64,000 nt of DNA from positions 62,001 through 126,000 of the forward strand of contig NZ_JAJALI010000004.1 of assembly GCF_020523795.1 (NCBI RefSeq). The letters are read 5' to 3'. The translations under genes and the position numbers were made by a program. This stretch comes from Ancylobacter sp. Lp-2. Lineage in GTDB: Bacteria; Pseudomonadota; Alphaproteobacteria; Rhizobiales; Xanthobacteraceae. Below, one piece after another: positions 26,219 through 34,313 of this stretch; position 1 is the stretch's first letter, and each line of letters begins with the position of its first letter. Below the pieces are notes generated by a model. That model was not told where the DNA came from. It did not search any database and was given only the letters and a program-made list of their open reading frames with translations.

Positions 26219-28678
26219 TCAGCCCCGCCTTGCGGCGAAGCTCCCCACCTTGGCGAACTTGCCCGCCGCCGCCTCGACGCGCGGGGTGAGCGCATTCGCG
26301 GCATAGGAACGCTGCTTTTGCCGCGACGGGGCGTCCGTGTAGGTGGTGGTACGCTGGCGGGCGAGGCGTCCGCTCGCGCGCACCGCCGCCTCCATCCGGT
26401 CGGGCGGGAATTCCTGCCCATGCATGCCGCCGGCGGCGCGGCTGATCGATTCATCCATCAGTGTGCCGCCGATGTCGTTGGCACCGGATTTGAGCGCAGC
26501 GACGATGCCGCCCTCGCCGAGCTTCACCCAGCTCGCCTGCACGTTCGGGATCACCGGATGCAAGGCGAGCCGCCCCACCGCGTGCATCAAGAGCGCCTCG
26601 CGCCGCGACGGCCCCTGCCGCGTGCCGCCCTTGAGGTAGAGCGGCGCCTCCATGTGCAGGAAGGGTAGCGGCACCAGTTCGGTGATGCCGCCGGTCTCCT
26701 CCTGCAGATGCCGCAGCCGGATGAGGTGCCGCGCCCAGTGCCGGTAATGGTCGACATGGCCGAACATGATGGTCGAGGTGGTCTTCAGCCCGACGCGATG
26801 GGCGGCGCCGATCGTATCGAGCCATTCGGCGGTGTTCAGCTTGTCCGGGCAGATGATCGCCCGAATTTCGTCGTCGAGGATCTCCGCTGCCGTGCCGGGC
26901 AGCGTGCCGAGGCCGGCCTCCTTCAACGCGATCAGGAACTCCGTCACCGACAGGCCGAGCGTCGACGCGCCGTGCCGCACCTCCAGCGACGAGAAGGCGT
27001 GGACATGCATGTCCGGCACCGCCTGCTTCACCGCGCGGACAATGGAGAGATAGGTCTCGCCGGAGAAATCCGGGTGGATGCCGCCCTGCATGCACACTTC
27101 GGTGGCGCCGCGCTCCCATGCCTCGACGGTGCGGCGCTGGATCTCGCCGAGGTCGAGCTCATAGGGTTTTCCGCGCAGATGCTCGTTGTGCCGGCCCTTG
27201 GAAAAGGCACAGAAGCCGCAGCGATAGGAGCAGACATTGGTGTAGTTGATGTTGCGGGTGACGACATAGGAGACGGTGTCGCCCACCGCCTCGCGCCGCA
27301 GCGCATCCGCCGCCTCCGCCACGCGCTGTGCCTCGTGCCCGCGCGCGTCGAACAGCCGGACGATCTCGGCCTCCTCCAGCCCGCGCCCAGCGAACGCCTT
27401 GTCGAACAGGGCGTCGAGGTCGCGCGCCTCACCTGCAATCGCAGGACTGGCGGGCCATTCGACGACGGTGCTGTCGAAGCTCTCGCCCTCGCCGACCCGC
27501 CAGCCGCTTTCATGGGCGAGGCCGCCGGCATCGGCGCGCCGCAGCACGAAGGGCGTCACCGCCTTGTCGAGCCAGCGCGGCGCGTCGAACAGATAGGTCG
27601 GATAGACCGCGAGACGCGGGCTCAGCACCTTGCCGGCCTTGGCGGTGGCATTGGCGAGCGCGGCGAGCGCCGGCCACGGCGCTTCCGGGTTCACATGATC
27701 AGGCGTCACCGGCGACACGCCGCCCCAGTCATTGATGCCGGCGGCGATCAGCGGCGCCAGCTCGTCGGCGCGCAAATTCGGCGGGGCCTGGATCGAGATC
27801 GACGGGCCGAGGATCAGCCGGGCGAGCGCGATGGTCCACAGATGCTCGTCGAGGCTCGGCTCCGGCGCCTCGGCCATCCGCGTGCCGGCCTTGGCGCGGA
27901 AGTTCTGGATGATGACTTCCTGCACATGACCGTGGCGGGCATGCGAAGCGCGGATGGAGAGCAGCGCCTCCACCCGCTCGGTCCGCGTCTCGCCGATACC
28001 GATCAGCAGGCCGGTGGTGAACGGCACCTGCGCCTCGCCGGCCGCCTCCAGCGTGGCGAGGCGGGCGGCCGGCAGCTTGTCCGGCGAGCCGAAATGCGGG
28101 CCGCCGCGCGCCGACAGACGCTCGGAGGTGGTCTCGATCATCATGCCCTGCGAGGCGGAAACCTTGCGCAGCATGCTGAGATCATCGACCGTCAACACGC
28201 CGGCATTGAGGTGCGGCAGCAGGCCGGTTTCCCTCAGCACCAGTTCGGCCATGGCTTTGAGGTAGTCGAGCGTCGTGGCGTAGCCGAGCGCCGCCAGTTC
28301 CTCGCGCACCACCTTGTAGCGCAGCTCCGGCTTGTCGCCGAGGGTGAACAGCGCCTCGTCGCAGCCGACGCGGGCGCCGGCGCGGGCGATCTCCAGCACC
28401 TCCCCGGGGGTGAGGAAGGCACGCTGTCCCCTGCGCGGCGGATGCGCGAAGGTGCAGTAATGGCAGACGTCGCGGCACAGCTGGGTGAGCGGGATGAACA
28501 CCTTGCGCGACACGGTGACCACGCTGCCGAAGCCGGCATCGCGCACCGAAGCCGCCGCGCGCATCAGCCCGGCGGTGTCGCCCTCCCCCGCCAGCACCAG
28601 CGCGGCGTCGCGGTCGAGGCCGCCTGTCCCCAGCACCTGCCGGGCAAGTTCGTCCCACCGCGCCGCCGCGTCGTCCAT
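26219..28678 (-). CDS. fbiC: FO synthase, CofG-CofH fusion (FbiC type)
   Basis: An 819-residue double radical-SAM enzyme that makes FO, the deazaflavin core of coenzyme F420, from tyrosine and the riboflavin precursor 5-amino-6-ribitylaminouracil. The N-terminal CofG half has the cluster motif CRDVCHYC (Cys68, 72, 75); the CofH half has CSYRCGFC near residue 490, then 'GGIHPDF', 'IMFGHVDHYRHWARHL' and 'GANDIGGTLMDE'. Both halves look intact. Actinobacteria use this fused form; methanogens use two proteins. The stop of pxpA's downstream neighbour is 5 bp away: pxpA ends at 28684, this gene starts at 28678, so they form an operon. Confidence 0.96.
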   Translation of the reverse strand: MDDAAARWDELARQVLGTGGLDRDAALVLAGEGDTAGLMRAAASVRDAGFGSVVTVSRKVFIPLTQLCRDVCHYCTFAHPPRRGQRAFLTPGEVLEIARAGARVGCDEALFTLGDKPELRYKVVREELAALGYATTLDYLKAMAELVLRETGLLPHLNAGVLTVDDLSMLRKVSASQGMMIETTSERLSARGGPHFGSPDKLPAARLATLEAAGEAQVPFTTGLLIGIGETRTERVEALLSIRASHARHGHVQEVIIQNFRAKAGTRMAEAPEPSLDEHLWTIALARLILGPSISIQAPPNLRADELAPLIAAGINDWGGVSPVTPDHVNPEAPWPALAALANATAKAGKVLSPRLAVYPTYLFDAPRWLDKAVTPFVLRRADAGGLAHESGWRVGEGESFDSTVVEWPASPAIAGEARDLDALFDKAFAGRGLEEAEIVRLFDARGHEAQRVAEAADALRREAVGDTVSYVVTRNINYTNVCSYRCGFCAFSKGRHNEHLRGKPYELDLGEIQRRTVEAWERGATEVCMQGGIHPDFSGETYLSIVRAVKQAVPDMHVHAFSSLEVRHGASTLGLSVTEFLIALKEAGLGTLPGTAAEILDDEIRAIICPDKLNTAEWLDTIGAAHRVGLKTTSTIMFGHVDHYRHWARHLIRLRHLQEETGGITELVPLPFLHMEAPLYLKGGTRQGPSRREALLMHAVGRLALHPVIPNVQASWVKLGEGGIVAALKSGANDIGGTLMDESISRAAGGMHGQEFPPDRMEAAVRASGRLARQRTTTYTDAPSRQKQRSYAANALTPRVEAAAGKFAKVGSFAARRG

Positions 28679-28683
28679 GATCG

Positions 28684-29460
28684 TCAGCCTTCCATCACTT
28701 CCGGCAGGGTGAGCAGTTCCACCCCCGCCGCCTTCAGCGCATCGCGCACCGCGCCGGCCACCACGATCGCGGTCGGCTCGTCACCATGTACGCACAGCGA
28801 ATCGAATTTCGTCGGCATCTTCTTGCCGTTTACCGAAATGATTTCGCCGTCGAGCACCATGCGCACCGTGCGTTCGGCCGCCACCTTCGGGTCCTTGATC
28901 ACCGCGCGCGGGTCGGTGCGGGTAAGCAGGTTGCCCTCGTCGTCATAGAGCCGGTCGATGAACGCCTCGCGCGACAGCGGAACGTCGAGCGCCAGCGCCG
29001 CCTTCTCCATCTCGGAATTGGACAGCGCGAGATAGTACAGGCTGGGATCGACGGTCTTGATCGCCCGGCCGATGGCCAGCGCGTAGTCCTTGTCGATGGC
29101 GGCCATGTTGTTGAGCGCGCCATGCGGCTTCACATGCGTCACCTTCGCCCCGGCATAGGCCGCCATGCCGGCGAGCGCGCCGAGCTGGTAGGCGACGAGA
29201 TATTCGAGGTCGTTGGCGTTCATGCGAATCTGTCGGCGGCCGAAGCCCCAGATGTCGTTGAAGCCGGGATGCGCGCCGATGGAGACGCCGTTCTCCTTCG
29301 CCTTCAGGCAGACGTCGCGCATCACCGTGGCGTCGCCGGCATGCAGGCCGCAGGCGACATTCACGCTCTGCACGATCTTGAGGATGGCGGCGTCGTTGCC
29401 GATGTCATAGTGGCCGTAGCCTTCGCCCATGTCGGCGTTGATGTTGATGCGGGTAGCCAA
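28684..29460 (-). CDS. pxpA: 5-oxoprolinase subunit A (LamB/YcsF family)
   Basis: 258 residues of the LamB/YcsF family: 'INADMGEGYGHYDIGND', 'VACGLHAGDATVMRDV', 'IGAHPGFND', 'KPHGALNN' and 'FDSLCVHGDEPTA'. With PxpB and PxpC it hydrolyses 5-oxoproline to glutamate using ATP; relatives may open other lactams. The start is TTG with GGAGG a few bases ahead. It is divergent from pxpBC and heads the pxpA-FO synthase operon. 'FGRRQIRMNANDL' replaces the usual 'GFGRR' stretch normally. Confidence 0.93.
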   Translation of the reverse strand: MATRININADMGEGYGHYDIGNDAAILKIVQSVNVACGLHAGDATVMRDVCLKAKENGVSIGAHPGFNDIWGFGRRQIRMNANDLEYLVAYQLGALAGMAAYAGAKVTHVKPHGALNNMAAIDKDYALAIGRAIKTVDPSLYYLALSNSEMEKAALALDVPLSREAFIDRLYDDEGNLLTRTDPRAVIKDPKVAAERTVRMVLDGEIISVNGKKMPTKFDSLCVHGDEPTAIVVAGAVRDALKAAGVELLTLPEVMEG

Positions 29461-29522
29461 AGACGCCTCCTCAATCGGTTGAGCCCATGGAGAGCCCCTG
29501 CCCTCTCGACAGCTACGTTATT

Positions 29523-29545
29523 AAGGCATTAAATAATCATGCCTT
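29523..29545. promoter_or_regulatory. Inverted repeat in the pxpA/pxpB divergent promoter
   Basis: AAGGCAT (29523-29529) and ATGCCTT (29539-29545) are a perfect inverted repeat with a 9-bp AT spacer. The internal 12-mer AAATAATCATGC (29531-29542) also occurs upstream of fgd at 53530-53541, in the same orientation, suggesting a shared element. Confidence 0.45.
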
Positions 29546-29555
29546 TCAAGCTGAA

Positions 29556-29575
29556 ACATACTAACATTAGGATGA
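29556..29575. promoter_or_regulatory. Palindrome matching the operator family (site C)
   Basis: ACATACTAACATTAGGATGA matches site B (20054-20073) at 15 of 20 positions by eye, with the ATACTAnCATTAGnAT core kept. It lies between pxpA and pxpB and could control both directions. Confidence 0.55.
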
Positions 29576-29623
29576 TTGCCGCAAGGCGACGTCCTTAGCT
29601 GACGCCCGTAGCATCGGAGTGCC

Positions 29624-30382
29624 ATGGTGGCGACCCCCTCGCCGGATCAGAACCGTCTCGGCCTTCTCGCCCGCTTCCTCGGCGTCGGCGACACCGCCTT
29701 CGCCATCGAGTTCGGCACCGGCATCGACCCGGTGCTGAACGCCCGGGTGCATCGCGCCGCGGCGCTGATCCGCGAGGCGGCGTTCCCCGGCGTGGTCGAG
29801 ACGGTGCCGAGCTTCCGCTCGCTGCTGGTGCATTACGACCCGCTCGCGACCGGCGCCACCGCGCTGCAGGAGGCGATGGCCGGCCTCGACCTCGGCGAGG
29901 CGGTGGCGAGCGCGCCGGAACGAGTATGGGTCATCCCCACGCTTTATGGCGGCGAGGCCGGACCGGACCTCGACGAGGTCGCCCGCGCCACCGGCCTGTC
30001 GCCGGCGGAAGTAGTCGCCCTCCATGCCGGCACGCTGTTCCGCGTCTATGTGCAGGGCTTCCTGCCCGGCTTCGCCTATCTCGGCGTGCTGCCGCCCGAA
30101 CTGGAACTGCCGCGCCTCACCACCCCGCGCGTGCGGGTGCCGGCCGGCTCGGTCGCCATCGCCCAGAGCATGAGCGGCGTTTATCCGGTGGAATCGCCCG
30201 GCGGCTGGCGGCTTATCGGCAACACGCCGCTGCGCTTCTTCAATCACGAGACCACGCCGCCCACCCTGTTCGCCCCCGGCGACGGAGTGCGCTTCCGCCC
30301 GGTCGAGGCCGACGAGCACGCCGCCATCCGCGCGGCGGTCGCGCGCGGCGACTATGCGCCCGAGCAGGAGGCCGGCCGATGA
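29624..30382 (+). CDS. pxpB: 5-oxoprolinase subunit B (KipI family)
   Basis: 252 residues of the KipI/PxpB family: 'GDTAFAIEFGTGIDPVLNARV', 'VVETVPSFRSLLVHYDP', 'VIPTLYGGEAGPDLDEVA', 'GFLPGFAYLGVLP' and 'SVAIAQSMSGVYPVESPGGWRLIGNTPL'. GGAGTG precedes the ATG. It overlaps pxpC by 4 bp. Together with PxpA and PxpC it forms an ATP-dependent lactamase. Confidence 0.94.
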   Translation: MVATPSPDQNRLGLLARFLGVGDTAFAIEFGTGIDPVLNARVHRAAALIREAAFPGVVETVPSFRSLLVHYDPLATGATALQEAMAGLDLGEAVASAPERVWVIPTLYGGEAGPDLDEVARATGLSPAEVVALHAGTLFRVYVQGFLPGFAYLGVLPPELELPRLTTPRVRVPAGSVAIAQSMSGVYPVESPGGWRLIGNTPLRFFNHETTPPTLFAPGDGVRFRPVEADEHAAIRAAVARGDYAPEQEAGR

Positions 30383-31419
30383 GCGCCCGCCTCCTCGTCA
30401 CCCAGCCCGGCCCGCAGACCACGGTGCAGGATCTCGGCCGCGTCGGCGCGCAGGCCTATGGCGTGCCGGTCTGCGGCGCGCTCGACATGGTCGCGCTGCG
30501 CCTCGCCAATGCGCTGGTAGGCAACGCGCCGGGCGCCGCCGCGCTCGAATGCCGCCTCATCGGCCCCGCCTTCACCGTCGAGGGCGGGCCGGTGCGCCTG
30601 GCGCTGACCGGCGCCGAGGCAACGATCGAGATCACGCGCGGCGACGAGACCCGCTCCTACCCCGCCTGGCGCGCCATCGACGTGCCGGAGGGCGCCGGGG
30701 TGCGCATCGGCGCGCTGCGCGGCAGCGGCGCGGCGGTGCTGGCGGTGGCCGGCGGGCTCGATGTTCCCCTCGTGCTCAATTCCCGAGCCACCGACCTCAA
30801 GGGCGGCTTCGGCGGGCTGGACGGACGGGCGCTGAAGGCGGGCGACCGGCTCCCCATCGGCGCCGGCGCACTGGGGGGCCCCTGCCTCGAACTGCCGCGC
30901 CCGCCGTCGCTCGCGTTTGACGGCGTGCTGCGCGTGGTGCCCGGCCCGCAGGACGATGCCTTCACGCAGGAGGGGATGGCGAGTTTCCTCGGCACCGCCT
31001 ATCGCGTCTCGCGCGAGGCGGACCGCATGGGCATCCGCCTCGAGGGCGCGCCGCTCGCCTTCCGCACCTCGGCCGACATCACCTCGGACGGCATCGCCAC
31101 CGGCGCCATCCAGGTGCCGGGCTCGGGGCTGCCCATCGTGCTGCTCGCCGATCACCAGACGGTCGGCGGCTACGCCAAGATCGCCACGGTGATCTCCGCC
31201 GACCTGCCGCGCGCCGGCCGGCTCACTCCCGGCGCCCAGCTGCGCTTCAGGGCGGTGAGCGTCCCGGAAGCGGAGGAGGCGCGCCGGGCGTTGGAGCGCG
31301 AGATCACCGCGCTCGTCGCCTCGCTGACCCCGGTGCGCGCCGCCGCCGAAATCGATCTCGCGGCGCTTTACGCGGCCAATCTCATTTCCGGGGTGGTGAC
31401 GGCGTGCGATCCCGAGTAA
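30379..31419 (+). CDS. pxpC: 5-oxoprolinase subunit C (KipA family)
   Basis: 346 residues of the KipA/PxpC biotin-dependent-carboxyltransferase-like family: 'TTVQDLGRVGAQAYGVPVCGALD', 'RVVPGPQDDAFTQEG', 'ADRMGIRLEG', 'SDGIATGAIQVPGSGLPIVLLADHQTVGGYAKIATVISADL'. The ATG at 30379 gives the usual ATGA overlap with pxpB. The C-terminal ~60 residues form a helical extension. Confidence 0.94.
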   Translation: MSARLLVTQPGPQTTVQDLGRVGAQAYGVPVCGALDMVALRLANALVGNAPGAAALECRLIGPAFTVEGGPVRLALTGAEATIEITRGDETRSYPAWRAIDVPEGAGVRIGALRGSGAAVLAVAGGLDVPLVLNSRATDLKGGFGGLDGRALKAGDRLPIGAGALGGPCLELPRPPSLAFDGVLRVVPGPQDDAFTQEGMASFLGTAYRVSREADRMGIRLEGAPLAFRTSADITSDGIATGAIQVPGSGLPIVLLADHQTVGGYAKIATVISADLPRAGRLTPGAQLRFRAVSVPEAEEARRALEREITALVASLTPVRAAAEIDLAALYAANLISGVVTACDPE

Positions 31420-31441
31420 CAGGCGTGCGAATAAGTTTATG

Positions 31442-31461
31442 TGATACTGAAGATAAGATCA
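31442..31461. promoter_or_regulatory. Operator-like palindrome before the GntR gene (site D)
   Basis: TGATACTGAAGATAAGATCA keeps the TGATACT arm of site B and a TGATCT version of the other arm (13 of 20 matches to site B by eye). It lies 53 bp before the regulator's start and may serve autoregulation. Confidence 0.5.
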
Positions 31462-31514
31462 TTCTTTGATTCTGCCGCAGGTTGAAGCGGCCGCGATGGG
31501 TACGACACGAGCCG

Positions 31515-32267
31515 ATGCTGAAGGACAACGCGGCCGCGCTGGCCAATCCCGATTATCGCCGCAGCCCGGTGCCGCGATACCTTCAGATCGCCGGCGTGAT
31601 CCGCCGCCGCATCGAGGACGGCGTCTGGGGGCCGAACGAGAAGATCTCCACGCTGCAGGAACTGGAGGCCGAGTTCCAGGTCGCCCGCGTCACAGTCCGC
31701 CAGGCGGTGGAAGTGCTGCAGGGCGAGGGGCTGGTCCGCCGCATCCAGGGCAAGGGCACCTTCGTCTCCGGCGCGGTGGAAGAGAAGCGCTGGCTGAAGC
31801 TCGACCTGAAATGGCACTCCATCGCCGGCATCATCGGCGCCAACGTGCCGCGCTTCGTCACCGGCGCCGCCCCGGCCGGGCCGCCGCAGATCCGCCCGGA
31901 GGACGGCACGCCGGCGACGCACTACCGCTATCTGGAGAGCGTGCAGTCGCGGCGCGGCCAGCCCTATTCTTTCGCGCGGGTGCATTTCGACGCCGAGCTC
32001 TACGACCTCGCCCCCGCCCGCTTCGACCGCGAGCCGACCATCAGCGTCATCAGCACGCTGGAAGGACTGAAGGTGAAGAAGGCGCGCCAGTCCTTCATTG
32101 TCGGCACGGTGGAGCCGCGCGTCGCCAATTTGCTCGCCATCGGCATCGGCTTCCCAACGGTGGAGGCGCATCTCGTCGTCACCGACGACCGTGACACGGT
32201 AATCTACGTCGCCGACATCATCTATCGCGGTGACTGCGTGCAGCTGGACGTGGATCTGCTGCGCTGA
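31515..32267 (+). CDS. GntR-family regulator with UTRA ligand domain (HutC type)
   Basis: 250 residues. The winged helix-turn-helix is at about residues 20-85 ('PRYLQIAGVIRRRIEDGVWGPNEKISTLQELEAEFQVARVTVRQAVEVLQGEGLVRRIQGKGTFV') and a UTRA domain fills the C-terminal half ('HYRYLESVQSRRGQPYSFARVHFDAELYDL', 'VEAHLVVTDDRDTVIYVADIIYRGDCVQLDVDL'). The ATG at 31515 is preferred over a TTG at 31482. It lies in the same direction as pxpBC, near four similar palindromes, so it is the best candidate regulator of this catabolic region. The inducer is unknown. Confidence 0.9.
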   Translation: MLKDNAAALANPDYRRSPVPRYLQIAGVIRRRIEDGVWGPNEKISTLQELEAEFQVARVTVRQAVEVLQGEGLVRRIQGKGTFVSGAVEEKRWLKLDLKWHSIAGIIGANVPRFVTGAAPAGPPQIRPEDGTPATHYRYLESVQSRRGQPYSFARVHFDAELYDLAPARFDREPTISVISTLEGLKVKKARQSFIVGTVEPRVANLLAIGIGFPTVEAHLVVTDDRDTVIYVADIIYRGDCVQLDVDLLR

Positions 32268-32277
32268 GGCGCCCAGC

Positions 32278-32294
32278 CCCGCGCGGAGCGCGGG
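32278..32294. terminator. Hairpin between convergent GntR and coxS-coxG genes
   Basis: CCCGCGC (32278-32284) and GCGCGGG (32288-32294) with a 3-base loop in the 40-bp convergent gap. No T-run follows, so termination is only probable. Confidence 0.45.
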
Positions 32295-32307
32295 AAGATC
32301 CTCGCCC

Positions 32308-33483
32308 TCAGCCGCGCCCGAACAGCCGGGCCAGCCAGCCCTTCACCAGGCTCCACGCCAGCGCGCCGGCATCGAGCGAGGCGGCCGACGCCGCCGGCGC
32401 CTCGCCCCGGATCCGCGCCGCGAGATTGGCGGCGAAATTCTGCGTCAGCCGCGCCGCCACTTCGCGGGCGATGGCGCCCCGGCTCATCTGTGCCAGCGGC
32501 CCTTGCAGCACATAGGCGACGTCGACGCTCACCCGCGTCACCGCCCCGTCCGCGCTCTCGACGAGGCGATAGGCGAGCCGCGCCCGCACCTGGGTGGCGC
32601 TGCGAGCGTCGACGCCGCGCCCGTCGATGGTGCCGGACCAATCCGCCGGGTTCGGGATGATCAGCCCGGTGCCGCCGAACGCCGCCTGCATCGGCCCGAG
32701 CTTCACCACCATCTCGGCGGCGAGCGAGCGCCCGTCGCTCGGCGCGGTCAGCCGCGCGCCCGGCAGGCAGGCGATCACCTGCTCCGGCGACTGGAACAGC
32801 GCCCACACAGCGTCGCGCGGCGCCGGCACCTCGAAGCTCTCGCGGATCTCGACCGGATTGCGCAGCGGCTCGTCATCGGCGACCGCCTCCACGGCAACCG
32901 CTGCCGCCGGCAGCGGCACCGGCGCCACTTCCACCGCCACCCGCGCCGGCGACACCGGCAAGGCGAGCGGCGAGGCATAGGCGGGCGGCGCCAGCGCCGT
33001 GCCGCGCGTCACCACCGCGCCCTCGCGCTCGGCGGCCACCTTCCGGATCGCGCGGATGATGCCGACATAGCCGGTGCAGCGGCAGAGATTTCCCGCCAGT
33101 TCGTGGCGGATGGTGTCCTCGTCGGCATGCGGGTGGCGCAGCACGATGTCGCGCGCCATCACCAGCATGCCGGGGGTACAGAAGCCGCATTGCAGGCCGT
33201 GCTCGTCCATGAAGGCCTCGCGCAGCTCGCCGGCCACCGCGTCGTCGGCCAGTCCCTCGACGGTGGTGATGCGGGCGCCGTCCAGCATCACCGGAAAGGC
33301 GATGCAGGAGCGCGCCGGCGCGCCGTCGATCAGCACCGTGCAGGCACCGCACACGCCGTGCTCGCAGCCCAGATGGGTGGCGGTGAGCAGCATCTCCTCG
33401 CGCAGGAAATCGGCGAGGTGCGTGCGCGGCTCGACGCTGGCCTCGAGGACGCGACCGTTCACTTCGAGCTTGATCGGGATCAT
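32308..33483 (-). CDS. Fused [2Fe-2S] subunit and CoxG domain of a molybdenum hydroxylase
   Basis: 391 residues joining two normally separate proteins. Residues 1-~160 are a CoxS-type [2Fe-2S] subunit with 'GCEHGVCGACTVL...SC', 'CGFCTPGM' and 'CRCTGY'. A Pro/Ala/Val-rich linker (~165-210) leads to a CoxG/SRPBCC domain ('SFEVPAPRDAVWALFQSPEQVIACLPGARL', 'VKLGPMQAAFGGTG') and a C-terminal amphipathic or membrane-facing tail ('ALAWSLVKGWLARLFGRG'). CoxG domains tether such enzymes, so the fusion may place the enzyme at the membrane. It ends the coxL-coxM-coxSG operon; the stop of coxM overlaps its start by 4 bp. Confidence 0.9.
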   Translation of the reverse strand: MIPIKLEVNGRVLEASVEPRTHLADFLREEMLLTATHLGCEHGVCGACTVLIDGAPARSCIAFPVMLDGARITTVEGLADDAVAGELREAFMDEHGLQCGFCTPGMLVMARDIVLRHPHADEDTIRHELAGNLCRCTGYVGIIRAIRKVAAEREGAVVTRGTALAPPAYASPLALPVSPARVAVEVAPVPLPAAAVAVEAVADDEPLRNPVEIRESFEVPAPRDAVWALFQSPEQVIACLPGARLTAPSDGRSLAAEMVVKLGPMQAAFGGTGLIIPNPADWSGTIDGRGVDARSATQVRARLAYRLVESADGAVTRVSVDVAYVLQGPLAQMSRGAIAREVAARLTQNFAANLAARIRGEAPAASAASLDAGALAWSLVKGWLARLFGRG

Positions 33484-34313
33484 GCGGGCAGGCTTTCAGA
33501 ATTCAGCGCGTCAATCGCGATCTGGGCGATGGCCTCGCGGATGACTTTCCGGTGCAGACGCAGCGTGGCGGGCTCGGCATCGAACCCGGCGGCGGCCAGC
33601 CTTGCGTCGAGCCGCGACGGGTCGGCGAGGACGGCCTTCGCCTCGGTGACGACGATGTGCCGCCCCTCGGTGGCGCCGATGACGAGGCGGTGCACACCTC
33701 TCCCGTCATCCGCCAGCACCGCGCACATAGCTTCAGCGAACTCGCCGACCTTGCGGCAGGACTTGCGGTAGCCGAAACGCGCCCCCGCAGAGCAGCGCGG
33801 CACGAAGACGCCGGTGACGATCTCGCCCTCCTCCAGCGCGGTGGAGAACGCCCCGAGCAGGAAATCCTCCAGCGCCAGCTCGCGCGTGCCCTGCGGCCCG
33901 GCCAGCACCACGCGGGCGCCGAGCGCGGTCAGCGTCGTCGGCCAGTCGGCGGCGGGATCGGCATGGACGAGGCTGCCACCCACCGTGCCGCGATTGCGCA
34001 CCGCGCGATAGGCGATGCCGTGCGCGACCCGCGCGAGGAAGCCTGGCGTCGGGTCCGGCACCGCGCCGTCCTCGAACTCGGCATGGGTGATGGCGGCGCC
34101 ATAGAGCACGCCGTCCGCCCGTTCCTCGACCCGGCGCAGCTCGGGGATTTTGGCAACGTCGACGAGGCAGGAAGGCCGGGCGAGGCGCAGATTGAGCATT
34201 GGCCCGAGGCTTTGGCCGCCGGCCACCGGCTTGGCGCCGTGATCCCCGCCGAGCGCCGCCACCGCCGCCGCCACCGTGGCGGGACGCTGATAATCGAAAC
34301 GCGCCGCCTTCAC
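33480..34313 (-). CDS. FAD-binding medium subunit of a molybdenum hydroxylase (CoxM-like)
   Basis: 277 residues with FAD motifs 'KPVAGGQSLGPMLN' (about residue 28) and 'YRAVRNRGTVGGSLVHADPAADWP' (about 103-125). Middle gene of the coxL-coxM-coxSG operon, overlapping both neighbours by 4 bp, so the three subunits are translated together. Confidence 0.93.
   Translation of the reverse strand: MKAARFDYQRPATVAAAVAALGGDHGAKPVAGGQSLGPMLNLRLARPSCLVDVAKIPELRRVEERADGVLYGAAITHAEFEDGAVPDPTPGFLARVAHGIAYRAVRNRGTVGGSLVHADPAADWPTTLTALGARVVLAGPQGTRELALEDFLLGAFSTALEEGEIVTGVFVPRCSAGARFGYRKSCRKVGEFAEAMCAVLADDGRGVHRLVIGATEGRHIVVTEAKAVLADPSRLDARLAAAGFDAEPATLRLHRKVIREAIAQIAIDALNSESLPA

Noticed and set aside
28684-29460. 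Maltoporin (suggested by the 'LamB' family name)
   Set aside because: The LamB/YcsF family is PxpA, a soluble lactamase subunit; no outer-membrane barrel features.
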